DNA from: Lacticaseibacillus pantheris DSM 15945 = JCM 12539 = NBRC 106106
GTDB taxonomy: Bacteria; Bacillota; Bacilli; Lactobacillales; Lactobacillaceae
Assembly: GCF_001311175.1 (NCBI RefSeq)
Contig: NZ_BBAI01000026.1
Coordinates: forward strand, 1-32,917
DNA length: 32,917 nucleotides
Direction: 5' to 3'
Shown here: piece after piece, positions 8,240-16,667 of the stretch
Layout: each line of letters opens with the position of its first letter
Position numbering within the stretch: position 1 is the first letter of the stretch
The notes under the pieces: model-generated
What the model was told of the DNA's origin: nothing
What the model saw: only the letters and a program-made list of their open reading frames with translations
Databases searched by the model: none
Translations under genes and position numbers: made by a program

Positions 8240-8641
8240 ATGCATTATCTTTCGGCGGCCGATATTATTCGGATTAATGCACGGTTGCAGCAACGGTTTG
8301 GGACCGAACCAGCAATTCGTGACGCCGTAGCTCTGGACTACATTGTGCAATCTGCTGAACAGGAAGTCTTTGGGGTTAAACTCTACCGTTCCGCTGTTGA
8401 GTTGGGCACCTATTACTTAATCAAGATTACGAAGAAGCATTGCTTTAACGATGCTAATAAGAGAACGGCATTAATCAGTTTTGTATGTTTTTTGATGCGT
8501 AATGGCTATGAACTTCGTCCGGATGCCCAGATTACGCTGGCTACAGAAGTTGTAAAGATTGCTGCGGCTGACCGTGAAAGTGACGAGTTGTGGTCTGAAG
8601 TTAAAGATCATGTAGCCCAGGCAATCGAGGAGGTTCGTTAG
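8240..8641 (+). CDS. doc: Death-on-curing family toxin (Doc/Fic)
   Basis: The 133-residue protein is of Doc size and carries the Fic core H-x-F-x-D-A-N-K-R at residues 67-75 (HCFNDANKR), the form found in Doc rather than in AMP-transferring Fic proteins. P1 Doc is a kinase that inactivates EF-Tu by phosphorylation; the same activity is inferred here. The ATG touches the antitoxin stop, so translation is coupled. P1 pairs Doc with a Phd antitoxin, while here the partner is AbrB-like. Confidence 0.88.
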   Translation: MHYLSAADIIRINARLQQRFGTEPAIRDAVALDYIVQSAEQEVFGVKLYRSAVELGTYYLIKITKKHCFNDANKRTALISFVCFLMRNGYELRPDAQITLATEVVKIAAADRESDELWSEVKDHVAQAIEEVR

Positions 8642-9044
8642 CATCGATTGTACGGAATCATTATTTCCCACGGTCGACTCACACCGCCAAAACGGTTATA
8701 ATGATTTTCGACGTAATCGCCAGGTGGCGATAGAACAGAGCAGGAGGTAGTTAACTGTACTTTAAATCATGGAACAAAGTGTAATAACGGGATTTTATCA
8801 AGACGCAATAATTAAGTGGAAGACATCTTGATACCCAGATGTAGTAGTTGCAACTAAATGCAATCATTTGTTGCAATTTGCGAACTGCCATAACTTACTC
8901 TCCAAATTGTAAACCGCGTAGAATAGGCAAAGCTACTAAACACTATCAAATCACGCTTGTTGAGTGCCTCAATACCAGCGTAAAATTTAAGGTGTTGAAT
9001 AGTTGCTGCGGTGTTCTATGTTTACGTTTGGGGAGTGAGCCAGA
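8642..9044 (+). other. Gene-free left flank of the TnpB element with two strong hairpins
   Basis: ACATCT (8823-8828) pairs with AGATGT (8837-8842). A 12-pair hairpin is formed by 8848-8860 and 8865-8876 around the loop CAAT. Imperfect palindromes near the ends are typical of IS200/IS605 elements, so these may mark the left end. A TATAAT box (8697-8702) and an AGGAGGT sequence near 8742 are not followed by any open frame, perhaps because the element interrupted a gene. Confidence 0.45.
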
Positions 9045-10217
9045 ATGATTAAAACACACAAAATTAAGTTGTACCCCAATGCAACCATGTGCCGCGCGTT
9101 CCAGCAGTTATTTGATTACCGACGTTACTGCTATAACCTGGCACTCGAATCATGGAACGGCATGTACGATGAGTCATTGTTAATGGGTGATAAGTCATTA
9201 CGGCCAAACGAACGTAAGGTAAGGAATGAGCTGGTCAACAACAAGCAGGATTGGCAGTACGAACTTTCAGCCCGCGTTTTACAGCTGGCAGTACATGACT
9301 TAGCTCAGGGGTGGCGGAACTTTTTCAATCCGCAAATGCCCAGCCACAGGCAACCCCGGTTTAAGTCTAGGAAACGGTCACGCAATACATTCACAACTGA
9401 TCGGGCACAGGTGGTTAACAACAAACTGCGCTTAGATCGACCATATGGTTACACATCGTGGTATGACATCCGGATGGCTGAATCGGTACGCTGGATTGGC
9501 AAGCTAAAAACTGCGACCGTAGTCGAAGAAGCTGATGGTTATTATGTTGCGCTAGCTGTTGAGGTTGACGATAGTGTCGCAGTTAAATCCGGGCACGTTG
9601 TTACCGGCGTAGATGCCAACATTGCCCGCTTTGACTATCGCGATGCCACGGGCTACCAATCGGTTTCGACCATGAGTGCTAAGCTACTGCGGTTGTACGA
9701 GCGTATCACCCATTATCAACGGTTGTTGGCACGTAAACGGTTGGTAAATCCGTCCCATTTCCGGTCCCATAACTACCGCGCAACGAGAGCCAAGTTGCAG
9801 CGGGATTATCAAAAGGTGACCCGAATTCAGATGGATTTACTGCACAAGTTTACGCATCAGTTAGTACAAACCAATGACGTGATTGCGATTGAGGACCTCG
9901 ATAACCTGCACATGCGCATGAACAAACACTTAGCCAAAAACTTGCACCGTTCACTGTTTGGCCAGTTCAAGGCAATCATGCAGTACAAATGTTCATGGGC
10001 TGGCGTGAAGCTAGTCATGGTGGATCGCTTCTATCCGAGCACCCAGCGGTGTTCGCAATGTAGCTTCGTCAAAACCGGTGCGAACAAGATCGACTTAGAG
10101 GGTAATCGCCGGCATCATACCGGTAACAATCAATACGTGTGTTATCAATGCGGTGCAAGTATGCGCCGCGACCAAAACGCAGTGGAAAACTTAATCCAGT
10201 ACGCAATGGTCAACTAA
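9045..10217 (+). CDS. tnpB: TnpB (IS200/IS605 OrfB), RNA-guided nuclease family
   Basis: The 390-residue protein has the TnpB layout: N-terminal HTH/WED-like region, a central Lys/Arg-rich part, and a split RuvC nuclease. The catalytic acids are all present: D190 in GVDANIARF, E283 in AIEDLDNL and D376 in RRDQNAVENL. The zinc ribbon cysteines are C336, C339, C366 and C369. TnpB proteins are known to be guided by an RNA made from the element's 3' end and to cut DNA next to a short target-adjacent motif, which helps keep the element in place. No TnpA transposase is nearby, so the element is of the orphan type or moves with help in trans. The gene appears intact. Confidence 0.93.
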   Translation: MIKTHKIKLYPNATMCRAFQQLFDYRRYCYNLALESWNGMYDESLLMGDKSLRPNERKVRNELVNNKQDWQYELSARVLQLAVHDLAQGWRNFFNPQMPSHRQPRFKSRKRSRNTFTTDRAQVVNNKLRLDRPYGYTSWYDIRMAESVRWIGKLKTATVVEEADGYYVALAVEVDDSVAVKSGHVVTGVDANIARFDYRDATGYQSVSTMSAKLLRLYERITHYQRLLARKRLVNPSHFRSHNYRATRAKLQRDYQKVTRIQMDLLHKFTHQLVQTNDVIAIEDLDNLHMRMNKHLAKNLHRSLFGQFKAIMQYKCSWAGVKLVMVDRFYPSTQRCSQCSFVKTGANKIDLEGNRRHHTGNNQYVCYQCGASMRRDQNAVENLIQYAMVN

Positions 10218-10300
10218 TCATTCTGGGTATGGCTAATACCATAAAGTTCAGGAGTCAGTCAATGTCGTGCGGATATTTTTCCAAAGGGGAATACTGATGA
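10218..10300 (+). ncRNA. Putative 3' end of the TnpB element and its guide (omega/reRNA) region
   Basis: The guide RNA of TnpB systems overlaps the 3' end of tnpB and continues past the stop. Here GGTAT-GGCTA-ATACC (10226-10240) forms a hairpin directly downstream. The sequence GTCAGTCAA ending at 10262 is a candidate right boundary. The guide would be the flanking bases after the boundary. The position is inferred from known elements and the exact end is not determined. Confidence 0.4.
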
Positions 10301-10405
10301 TGACGGGACTAAGTGAGATGTAGAATGTCAATCAAGAAAGGAAATATATAAACCTTTATTGGTGTCCAAGAGACATTCTTCCACATTTTATATAGCAGGT
10401 GCACG

Positions 10406-10780
10406 ATGGCAGATTCAAAGTCAAAGGCAAAGGGTAAAGCTAAAGTAGCAGCTAACGCAGTAGAATTGGCCGTTGGCAACAAGGTTGACGTAGCCAAGGG
10501 GACTAGCGTTCCGAACGGCTTCAAGGGCACCGTGGAGAAGATTTACACCAACTCCGCCATGCTGACAATTGACGATTTTGACACGGAAGACTCCGTGGTG
10601 GTTGAAGACCTTAAGCACAAGACCGTCATCAACTTTGCAAACATCACTCTGGGTGGCAAGCCGGTTAAGGCGCCAATCACCGAAGAGGATGAAGCCAAAA
10701 ACAAGAACAAAAACGCCCGGAAGTCTGGCGCGGTGAAGACCATTAAGCCCGCTGACGAGAAGGACGACGAGAAAAAGTAA
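10406..10780 (+). CDS. Small charged protein with a DUF2187/KOW-like domain
   Basis: The 124-residue product has a Lys/Ala-rich N-terminus (residues 1-15). A compact domain at about residues 18-80 (VGNKVDVAKG, FKGTVEKIYTNSAMLTID) resembles the DUF2187 family of KOW-like small beta-barrels. A Glu/Lys/Asp-rich disordered tail follows. The ATG has a CAGGTG ribosome-binding site. Molecular function is unknown. Codon use and GC look like the host, unlike the tnpB before it and the regulator after it. Confidence 0.7.
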   Translation: MADSKSKAKGKAKVAANAVELAVGNKVDVAKGTSVPNGFKGTVEKIYTNSAMLTIDDFDTEDSVVVEDLKHKTVINFANITLGGKPVKAPITEEDEAKNKNKNARKSGAVKTIKPADEKDDEKK

Positions 10781-10793
10781 ATAGTGCCACAGT

Positions 10794-10842
10794 AAAGGGG
10801 CTTGTCGCGTGATGAATGCGGCTGCCCTTTTTGGTTGTTGAT
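10794..10842 (+). terminator. Intrinsic terminator
   Basis: AAAGGG (10794-10799) pairs with CCCTTT (10835-10840) and a T-run follows, directly after the DUF2187-like gene. Confidence 0.55.
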
Positions 10843-11044
10843 TTTGTGATGGCATTTGCTTGCAACAACGGTTGGCTTGTAGCCACCATAACTGTTCATG
10901 CGTTGTACTGTTATTTGTAAATCAAAGCAGTATGATTACCAGTATAAAGCGATTCTACAATTCAGATAACACTTTCGGTTTCATAATTGGCTCGGAAGAG
11001 AATCAGGAAGGTTAGTACTAGTTTCAGAAGGGAGGCCATTAACT

Positions 11045-12167
11045 TTGTTTTATGGCGACAAGTTAACTGAGTTACGCGAGTTGAATGGCTTATCGCGAAA
11101 GGACTTGGCCGATAAATTATCAGTTTCGGAGCAGGCAGTGTGGCAGTATGAGTCAGATAAGGTGACTCCGAGAATTGATGTGTTGAATGCTCTACGGGAT
11201 TTAATGGAAGTTGATACGAGCTTCCTCTTTGAACCCAATATGGTTACCCGGGGGGTCGCGAGTGAGGGCCATATTGCATATCGCGCTGATGATAGGAAAT
11301 CGCGCAAAAAAAACTCGCACTGAATTAACGTACCTGCGTTACGTCGAGGCCTTTGTCGATTATTTTGAGGGCTTTTTGACACAAGAGGAACGTAGTATTG
11401 ATTCGTTGCGTTCAATGACTAAACAACAAGCAGATAAAATTCAGTACGCGGGCTCACAGCGTGAACAGAATTTGGAGATTGAAAACCTAGCCGAGGTATC
11501 TAGAAATTATTTGGGTATTCAAAGTAATAGGGATCTGATGTATAAAATTGAAAATAGCGGCGTATGCGTAGTTGAAAGAAATTTAGGCCAAGAAATCGAC
11601 GCGTACAGTACAATCAGTAAATCTGGTAGAAGCTATATTGTTTTGGGCACGCACAAAAAGTCGGCAGTATGCCGAAACTTCGACATTGCACATGAACTTG
11701 GTCACCTCCTGATGCATCAGCACCAAAATATAGAGTTGCTGACTAACGAAGAGTATAAGGAAATTGAACTACAAGCCAATCGTTTTGCTGGTGCATTCTT
11801 GTTGCCAGGTGCAGAATTTGCATGTGGATTTGCCACCTTGGCGCGTAAGTCTAATCCAGATTATTATGTTGATCTGAAGTCGCAATATCTAGTATCAATT
11901 GCAGCCATGGGACACCGCGCCTATGATTTAGGATTACTAGATTATCAGGAGTACAGGTATTTCAGTGGCCGAATGAATACCCTTCACTACCGTAAACTTG
12001 AACCGTTGGATGATAAAATTGTACCGATTCGACCTGGGAAGCTACGCGCATTAATGGAATTTGTGTTGAAGTCAAGGCTGACGTCCGTTGACCATATACG
12101 TTCACTATTTCATGTACGGCCTCAGTTCCTAATCAATCTTTTTGGCATTGATCAACATTTTTTTTGA
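11045..12167 (+). pseudogene. XRE-type HTH regulator fused to an ImmA/IrrE metalloprotease (frameshifted)
   Basis: The first frame encodes a helix-turn-helix domain (residues 5-60, LSRKDLADKLSVSEQAVWQYE). After an A8 tract at 11306-11313 the sense frame is the next one, which continues with a long zinc-peptidase domain. Its HELGH motif (FDIAHELGHLLMHQ) lies near corrected residue 217, with a downstream Glu in LQANRFAGAFLLP. With seven A instead of eight, one protein of about 373 residues results, a known single-chain arrangement. Such proteases cleave repressors and often control mobile elements or stress genes; the target here is unknown. The start is TTG, with AGAAGGGAGG about 8 bases upstream. 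Confidence 0.85.
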
Positions 12168-12278
12168 TCAATTTGAGCATGAGAAGCATAGCTACTATGG
12201 TGGAGCTAAAGTGATCAGAATGCCGGGCGCATGATCGCTTCCATCAATGAAGCGCCAATCAAAATAACTGGAGACGCT

Positions 12279-12314
12279 AAAGGGGCTTACCACACGATGC
12301 TGGTAAGCCCCTTT
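12279..12314. terminator. Perfect 14 bp hairpin downstream of the phosphoglycerate mutase gene
   Basis: AAAGGGGCTTACCA (12279-12292) and TGGTAAGCCCCTTT (12301-12314) are exact inverted copies around an 8-base loop. It lies just past the stop codon on the minus strand and can act in both directions. Confidence 0.8.
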
Positions 12315-12328
12315 GAGTTACTCCGTTG

Positions 12329-12996
12329 TTAATATAGTCTTGTCGCAATCGCCAGCCGTTCGTCCAACGTATATACAATCGGTGCGGCGTTACCCACCTC
12401 GACCCCGTCAATATCAGCATCCGCAATACCTTCGAGGTGTTTGATGAGTGCCCGCAAAGTCGACCCGTGGGCGACGATGAGTTGGTTGTGGTCCGCGCGT
12501 AAAGCCGGCACCACGTGGTCGTTCCAATACGGTAGGAGACGTGCACTCGCGTCGGCCAGGCTTTCGCCGGTGGGATGATGCTCGTTGGCCAGGCGGCGTA
12601 ACGGCGCTGGTGGTGGGCGCGTGCGAGGTGTGGTGGCTCAGCCGTGTAGCTACGCCGCCACTGGGCTACCTGCTGCGGACCGAATAGCGTCCGCGTTTTG
12701 TCCTTATTCAGGCCTCGGAGCGCCCCGTAATGCCGCTCGTTCAGTCGCCAACTCTTGGTTATGGGCAACCAATTAGCGTGGAGTTCGTCCTGGATGATGT
12801 ACGCGGTCATGATGGCCCGCCGCAGCATGGAGGTGTGGACGGCGTCAAAGTCGATGTGACTGGCCGCAATCAGGCGCCCGGCCGTGTGTGCCTGTTCGCG
12901 ACCGTGGTCGGTCAATTCTACGTCCGACCATCCGGTGTACGTATTATCAAAGTTGGCGGTGCTTTCGCCGTGACGAACTAGTACTAATTGAACCAT
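12329..12996 (-). pseudogene. gpmA: 2,3-bisphosphoglycerate-dependent phosphoglycerate mutase (frameshifted)
   Basis: The enzyme interconverts 3- and 2-phosphoglycerate in glycolysis. The N-terminal half has the catalytic histidine motif LVRHGEST, then NTYTGWSDVELT and RLNERHYGALRGLNK. The sense frame changes near 12594-12598, where TACGCCGCC replaces the expected TACGCCCGCC. The rest (PTGESLADA, VPALRADHNQLIVAHGSTLRALIKHLEG) is in the second frame and ends at 12329. The second catalytic histidine is in VAHGST. One C appears to be missing, so a sequencing error is likely. The ATG has CGGAGGCAAC upstream, and a TATAAT box lies at 13030-13035 (minus strand). Confidence 0.9.
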
Positions 12997-13090
12997 GTTG
13001 CCTCCGTGTGGTAAATGATGTTACCGACTATTATAGCACCTGTAAAAAGTTGCCCAAAATCAAAAAAGATGTGCCTATGATGGTCAATAA

Positions 13091-13128
13091 AAAGGGAGGA
13101 ACATTGTCATAACAACGTTCCTCCCTTT
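13091..13128 (-). terminator. Terminator of the tRNA-Glu gene
   Basis: AAAGGGAGGAAC and GTTCCTCCCTTT form a 12 bp stem extended by further pairs. On the minus strand it is followed by TTTTTATT, so it ends the tRNA transcript. Confidence 0.8.
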
Positions 13129-13154
13129 GAAAAATTAACTGGTGGTTCCAAGTA

Positions 13155-13226
13155 TCACCCGTACGGGATTCGAACCCGTGTTTTCGCGCTGAGAACGCGA
13201 CGTCTTAACCCCTTGACCAACGGGCA
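13155..13226 (-). tRNA. tRNA-Glu(CUC)
   Basis: Read on the minus strand, the sequence has an acceptor stem TGCCCGT/ACGGGTG, D-arm, an anticodon stem TCGCG/CGCGA with loop TTCTCAG (anticodon CTC), and a T-arm with GGTTCGAATCC. The first two acceptor pairs are U.G and G.U wobbles, unlike the G1-C72 usual for tRNA-Glu. No CCA is encoded. Confidence 0.88.
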
Positions 13227-13442
13227 ATGTCAATCAATTGAGTACTGTTACATTCTACGGGATTCAGCGAAAATGTCAATGGGTTTGCGCGAAATTTCTG
13301 CAAACTCTCCCAAGCAAAGTAGACCAGACTCACCGATTTCTGTGTTGGTAACAAAGATATCTGACCAACCACTATTTCTTGTAAACGCTATTATAGTATA
13401 ATAACATTAATTATCGAGCCAACAAACCGGGAGGTGTTAACT

Positions 13443-13592
13443 ATGGCAGATCGTAAACTAATTACCAACGGTATTCTTGCAACGGTATCTGGCGGGATTA
13501 CGTTACTCAGCGGGGCATTGGGGCTCGCTGCGGGCGTGCTTACCATCATTCGGGGTGTGCGGGGACGGGATGACGAGGATGATCTGGACTAG
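13443..13592 (+). CDS. Small single-span membrane peptide, 49 residues
   Basis: ATG to TAG encodes MADRKLITNGILATVSGGIT followed by a Gly/Ala/Leu-rich hydrophobic helix up to about residue 37, then RGVRGRDDEDDLD. The GGGAGGTG ribosome-binding site is well placed and a TATAAT box lies near 13397-13402. The hydrophobic helix with a basic stretch and acidic tail suggests a one-pass membrane peptide. I do not recognise the family. Confidence 0.65.
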   Translation: MADRKLITNGILATVSGGITLLSGALGLAAGVLTIIRGVRGRDDEDDLD

Positions 13593-13780
13593 TATGTTTA
13601 ACCGGAATACCTACAACTTGGGTATGATGTGTGACTGAGGTAGTTTTAGGCCGATTGCTTTTCATCTTGGTTGGTAGGATATTATCCGAAGGGAAGTGTT
13701 TTGAATGCTGGATGTAATTATGAGCAACCTTCCGTTTGTTTGATGCTGTAGTCACTTTTAGCTTTAGCTCAAACATACAA

Positions 13781-13830
13781 AAACCGGGTCACCACCCACA
13801 CGCTGATACGCGTAGGTGGTGACCCGGTTT
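13781..13830 (-). terminator. Terminator of the glp operon
   Basis: AAACCGGGTCACCACC (13781-13796) pairs perfectly with GGTGGTGACCCGGTTT (13815-13830), just after the glpF stop on the minus strand. The preceding stretch 13593-13780 shows no gene I can support. Confidence 0.8.
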
Positions 13831-13843
13831 CGTTGTTTCTACA

Positions 13844-14560
13844 TTAAATAATGGCAAACAATACCGCACCAACAATACCGCCAATCACCGGACCCACAAC
13901 CGGAATCCAACCGTAGCTCCAGTCGGAACCACCTTTGTTGGCAATTGGCAGCACCGCGTGCGCCAACCGCGGGCCGAGGTCCCGGGCGGGGTTGATCGCG
14001 TAACCGGTCGTCCCACCGAGGGAGAAACCAATCGCGGTAATTAGCACGCCGACGCCAATGGGGTTCAGGCCGGCCGTCCACTGGCCCTTAGTGAAGGCCA
14101 GCAGCATGAATACCAGCACCGCGGTGCCCAGCGTTTCGGAGAAGAGGTTCGCGAGCGGCTGACGAATTGCGGGCCCGGTAGCAAAGGTGCCAAGGATGGC
14201 CGCCTGGTCGTGCGTTTCCCGCCAGTGCGGGTAGTATTGCAGCCAGACGAGTGCCGCACCAACAAACGCGCCCAGCATTTGGGCGATGATAAATGGCGCT
14301 ACGCCGGACCAGGGAAATTTACCGATGACGGCAAAGCCGATGGTCACGGCTGGGTTAAGGTGCGCCGGGCCGAGGAACGCAGCGGAGTACACGCCGAGCG
14401 TGACAGCCAGTCCCCAACCGAGGGCAATGGCAATCCAGCCGGCACCCTCAGCTTTGGACTTCTTCAACGATACGCCGGCGACGACACCGTCACCCAGGAG
14501 TACCAACACGAGGGTACCGATAAACTCGCCTAACGCTTGGGTCATAATGGGGTTGTGCAT
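13844..14560 (-). CDS. glpF: Glycerol uptake facilitator (aquaglyceroporin)
   Basis: GlpF is a six-helix membrane channel admitting glycerol by facilitated diffusion. The 238-residue protein has both pore half-helix motifs: NPA at residues 69-71 (HLNPAVT) and NPA at 190-192 followed by R193 and D194 (AINPARD). The Asp after the second motif is the glyceroporin form. The start at 14560 is chosen because GGGAGGT lies just upstream; a longer frame to 14659 runs into a folded repeat. It is the last gene of glpK-glpO-glpF and is separated from glpO by two tandem folded elements. Confidence 0.93.
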   Translation of the reverse strand: MHNPIMTQALGEFIGTLVLVLLGDGVVAGVSLKKSKAEGAGWIAIALGWGLAVTLGVYSAAFLGPAHLNPAVTIGFAVIGKFPWSGVAPFIIAQMLGAFVGAALVWLQYYPHWRETHDQAAILGTFATGPAIRQPLANLFSETLGTAVLVFMLLAFTKGQWTAGLNPIGVGVLITAIGFSLGGTTGYAINPARDLGPRLAHAVLPIANKGGSDWSYGWIPVVGPVIGGIVGAVLFAII

Positions 14561-14575
14561 GGGGAGACCTCCCTT

Positions 14576-14696
14576 CATAGCCGAGCTCCACCGCGCAAAA
14601 GGTGCCGTGTAAGCAAGTCGGCACCAAAAGCCAAGTACGTGCTTTTGGCCCCAACTCACTTACACTCTACCTTTTAACCGCGCGGTTCTGCTCTGT
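14576..14696 (-). repeat. Folded repeat unit 1 (121 bp) between glpO and glpF
   Basis: This unit and the next (14697-14817) are the same length and align without gaps, starting CATAG.CGAGCTCC and ending GCTCTGT, but many bases differ. The stems survive: GTGTAAG/CTTACAC, CCAAAAGC/GCTTTTGG and CGCGCAAAAGGT with its partner are all intact. The differences from unit 2 occur on both sides of the stems, so base pairing is under selection or the copies share a folding constraint. Confidence 0.8.
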
Positions 14697-14817
14697 CATA
14701 GTCGAGCTCCGCAGGCCAGAACGCGCCACATAAGCAACTCCAGCCCAAAGGCCAAACCCGGGCCTTTACGCTGAAGTCACTTATGCTCTGCGTTCTAAGC
14801 GGCCTGCTCCGCTCTGT
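14697..14817 (-). repeat. Folded repeat unit 2 (121 bp) between glpO and glpF
   Basis: This is the tandem partner of the preceding unit. Equivalent stems are CATAAG/CTTATG, AAAGGCC/GGCCTTT and GCAGGCCAGAACGC with GCGTTCTAAGCGGCCTGC. It reaches into the glpO stop codon, so the fold would form at the very end of the glpO message and could protect it or reduce read-through into glpF. Confidence 0.8.
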
Positions 14818-16643
14818 TACTTCAGTGCCGCCAGCTCTGATTCCGCAATCGCGTCGTCCAACTGCTTGGTCATGGCCGCCTTAGTGTCGGCATCCCAGTC
14901 CAGCAGGCGGGCCATCTCGTTAATTACCGGGTCGTGCAGCTGGGCCAGCGTGTCCGCGTGGAACAGGATGGCGTTCGTCCGCCGCAGCAAGTAGTCGACC
15001 GGCGTCATCGTCAGTTCCTCGTTAACGGAGTAGCGCAGGGAGATCGTTTCCTTGAGCGACAAGCCCTCCGCGGCGCCCTCCTCGACGTAGGTGACGACGC
15101 GGCCGGTGTTGCTACCGAAACGGTTGGCGAGGTCCGCCGCGTCTTCCTGTGGCAACCCAGCGTCCACGGCGATGCGGGTGTAGAAGTCCATCGTGTCGTC
15201 AACGTTCGTTGGGTCAAAGTGGCCACCGGAAACCTGCAGCTTCTTCGAGTCGATTTCCTTGCTATCCACGTTGTAGTCGCGCTTCAGCGTCTGCCGAATC
15301 AGGGCAAGAGCGCCCGCCGCCATCTTCCGGTAGTCGGTAATCTTCCCACCGGACAGGGTAATCATGCCGTCAGCTTCGGTATCGAGCGCGGAGCCCCGGG
15401 ATACCTGCGACGGGCTCAGCGTCTCTTCAGCGTGGGCCGTCTTCAGTTTGCTGATTGCGTTCTCAACGTCGTCACGGGTGGCCTGCTGGTCCTCGTAGTC
15501 GTCGACGGTCTTAATCAGCTTGTCGAAACTTTCCTGGGATACTTTGCCAGTGTTGGCACCACCACCGTTGTAATCGGAACTACCATTCGTGGCAATCAGT
15601 GGGCGCAGGCCGACCCAGCTGGCCTCGATATCCTTGAGCGTCACCTTGGCGTCCGGGTAGCGGTTGTTGATGGCCGCTAACAGGTAATCCACGTCGTCCT
15701 GGTCGACGGTTGGGTGCTTATAGTCGCCCTTGAAGTCCGTGTCGGTGGTCCCGAAGTAGGTCTTGCCTTCACGTGGCACAACGAAGATCATCCGGCCGTC
15801 GTGGGCACCCGAGTCAAAGTAGGTTGGCTGGGGTACGCGCAACCGTGATTCGTCAACCACGAGGTGCACACCCTTAGTTGGCCGCATCATTGGCGTGTGG
15901 TCCAGCTTCTGGTCGAGGTCACGTAGCTTGTCGACCCATGGGCCGGTGGTGTTGATCACCAACTTGGCGTGGATGTCGAACTCCTTGCCGCTAATCGTGT
16001 CCTGTGCGTGCACACCCACAACTTTGCCGTTGTCGTCGTGCAGCACACCGACAGCCTTCACGTGGCTCGCAATCAGGCCGCCCAGTTCATCGGCTTCCTT
16101 AATGTTCTCGATGACCAGGCGGGCGTCGTTGTTGACAAAGTCGAGGTAGACGCCGCCACCCTTGAGGTTCTTGGACTTCAAGCCGGGCTCGCGCTGAAGC
16201 ACCTCATCCTTTGAGATGGTGTAGTTAGCGTACTGGGTGCCGTCAACGCCAGCCAGCTTGTCGTACAGGTCCATCGCAATCTTGACGGAGAACATGTCGT
16301 ACGTTGATTCCGGTTCGTCGTAAATAGGCATCAGCATTGGGAACGGCCGCGGAATGTGCGGCGCGATGCCCTGCACGACGGCGCGCTCCTTGACGGTGTC
16401 GTTGACCACGCCGACGTCAAAGGTCTTGAGGTAGCGGATACCACCGTGGACCAGCTTGGTGGAGCGGGAGCTGGTACCTTCAGCGAAGTCCTGCATTTCA
16501 ATTAATCCAGTCTTGATGCCGGATGCGGTGGCCTGAATGGCAACGCCGGCACCGGTAATCCCACCACCAATAATGAGTAGGTCCAAAGGTGTGTTTTGTA
16601 GGTGCTCAATTGTTTGTTGACGCGTATTTGCTGAAAAAGCCAT
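14817..16643 (-). CDS. glpO: Type 1 glycerol-3-phosphate oxidase
   Basis: GlpO oxidises glycerol 3-phosphate to dihydroxyacetone phosphate with oxygen, producing hydrogen peroxide. The 608-residue length, with the extra Asp/Glu/Lys-rich segment in the middle, is characteristic of GlpO rather than respiratory GlpD. The FAD-binding IIGGGITGAG is at residues 24-33, and GTSSRSTKLVHGGIRYL and SGGKITDYRKMA are family motifs. It lies 24 bases after glpK. GlpD-like use with another acceptor cannot be excluded from sequence alone. Confidence 0.92.
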   Translation of the reverse strand: MAFSANTRQQTIEHLQNTPLDLLIIGGGITGAGVAIQATASGIKTGLIEMQDFAEGTSSRSTKLVHGGIRYLKTFDVGVVNDTVKERAVVQGIAPHIPRPFPMLMPIYDEPESTYDMFSVKIAMDLYDKLAGVDGTQYANYTISKDEVLQREPGLKSKNLKGGGVYLDFVNNDARLVIENIKEADELGGLIASHVKAVGVLHDDNGKVVGVHAQDTISGKEFDIHAKLVINTTGPWVDKLRDLDQKLDHTPMMRPTKGVHLVVDESRLRVPQPTYFDSGAHDGRMIFVVPREGKTYFGTTDTDFKGDYKHPTVDQDDVDYLLAAINNRYPDAKVTLKDIEASWVGLRPLIATNGSSDYNGGGANTGKVSQESFDKLIKTVDDYEDQQATRDDVENAISKLKTAHAEETLSPSQVSRGSALDTEADGMITLSGGKITDYRKMAAGALALIRQTLKRDYNVDSKEIDSKKLQVSGGHFDPTNVDDTMDFYTRIAVDAGLPQEDAADLANRFGSNTGRVVTYVEEGAAEGLSLKETISLRYSVNEELTMTPVDYLLRRTNAILFHADTLAQLHDPVINEMARLLDWDADTKAAMTKQLDDAIAESELAALK

Positions 16644-16667
16644 AATAATTTCCTCCTCAAGTATTGG

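Noticed and set aside
8848..9048. A 66-codon plus-strand frame before tnpB
   Set aside because: It begins inside a strong hairpin, has no ribosome-binding site, and ends at the tnpB start; it is more likely element end sequence.
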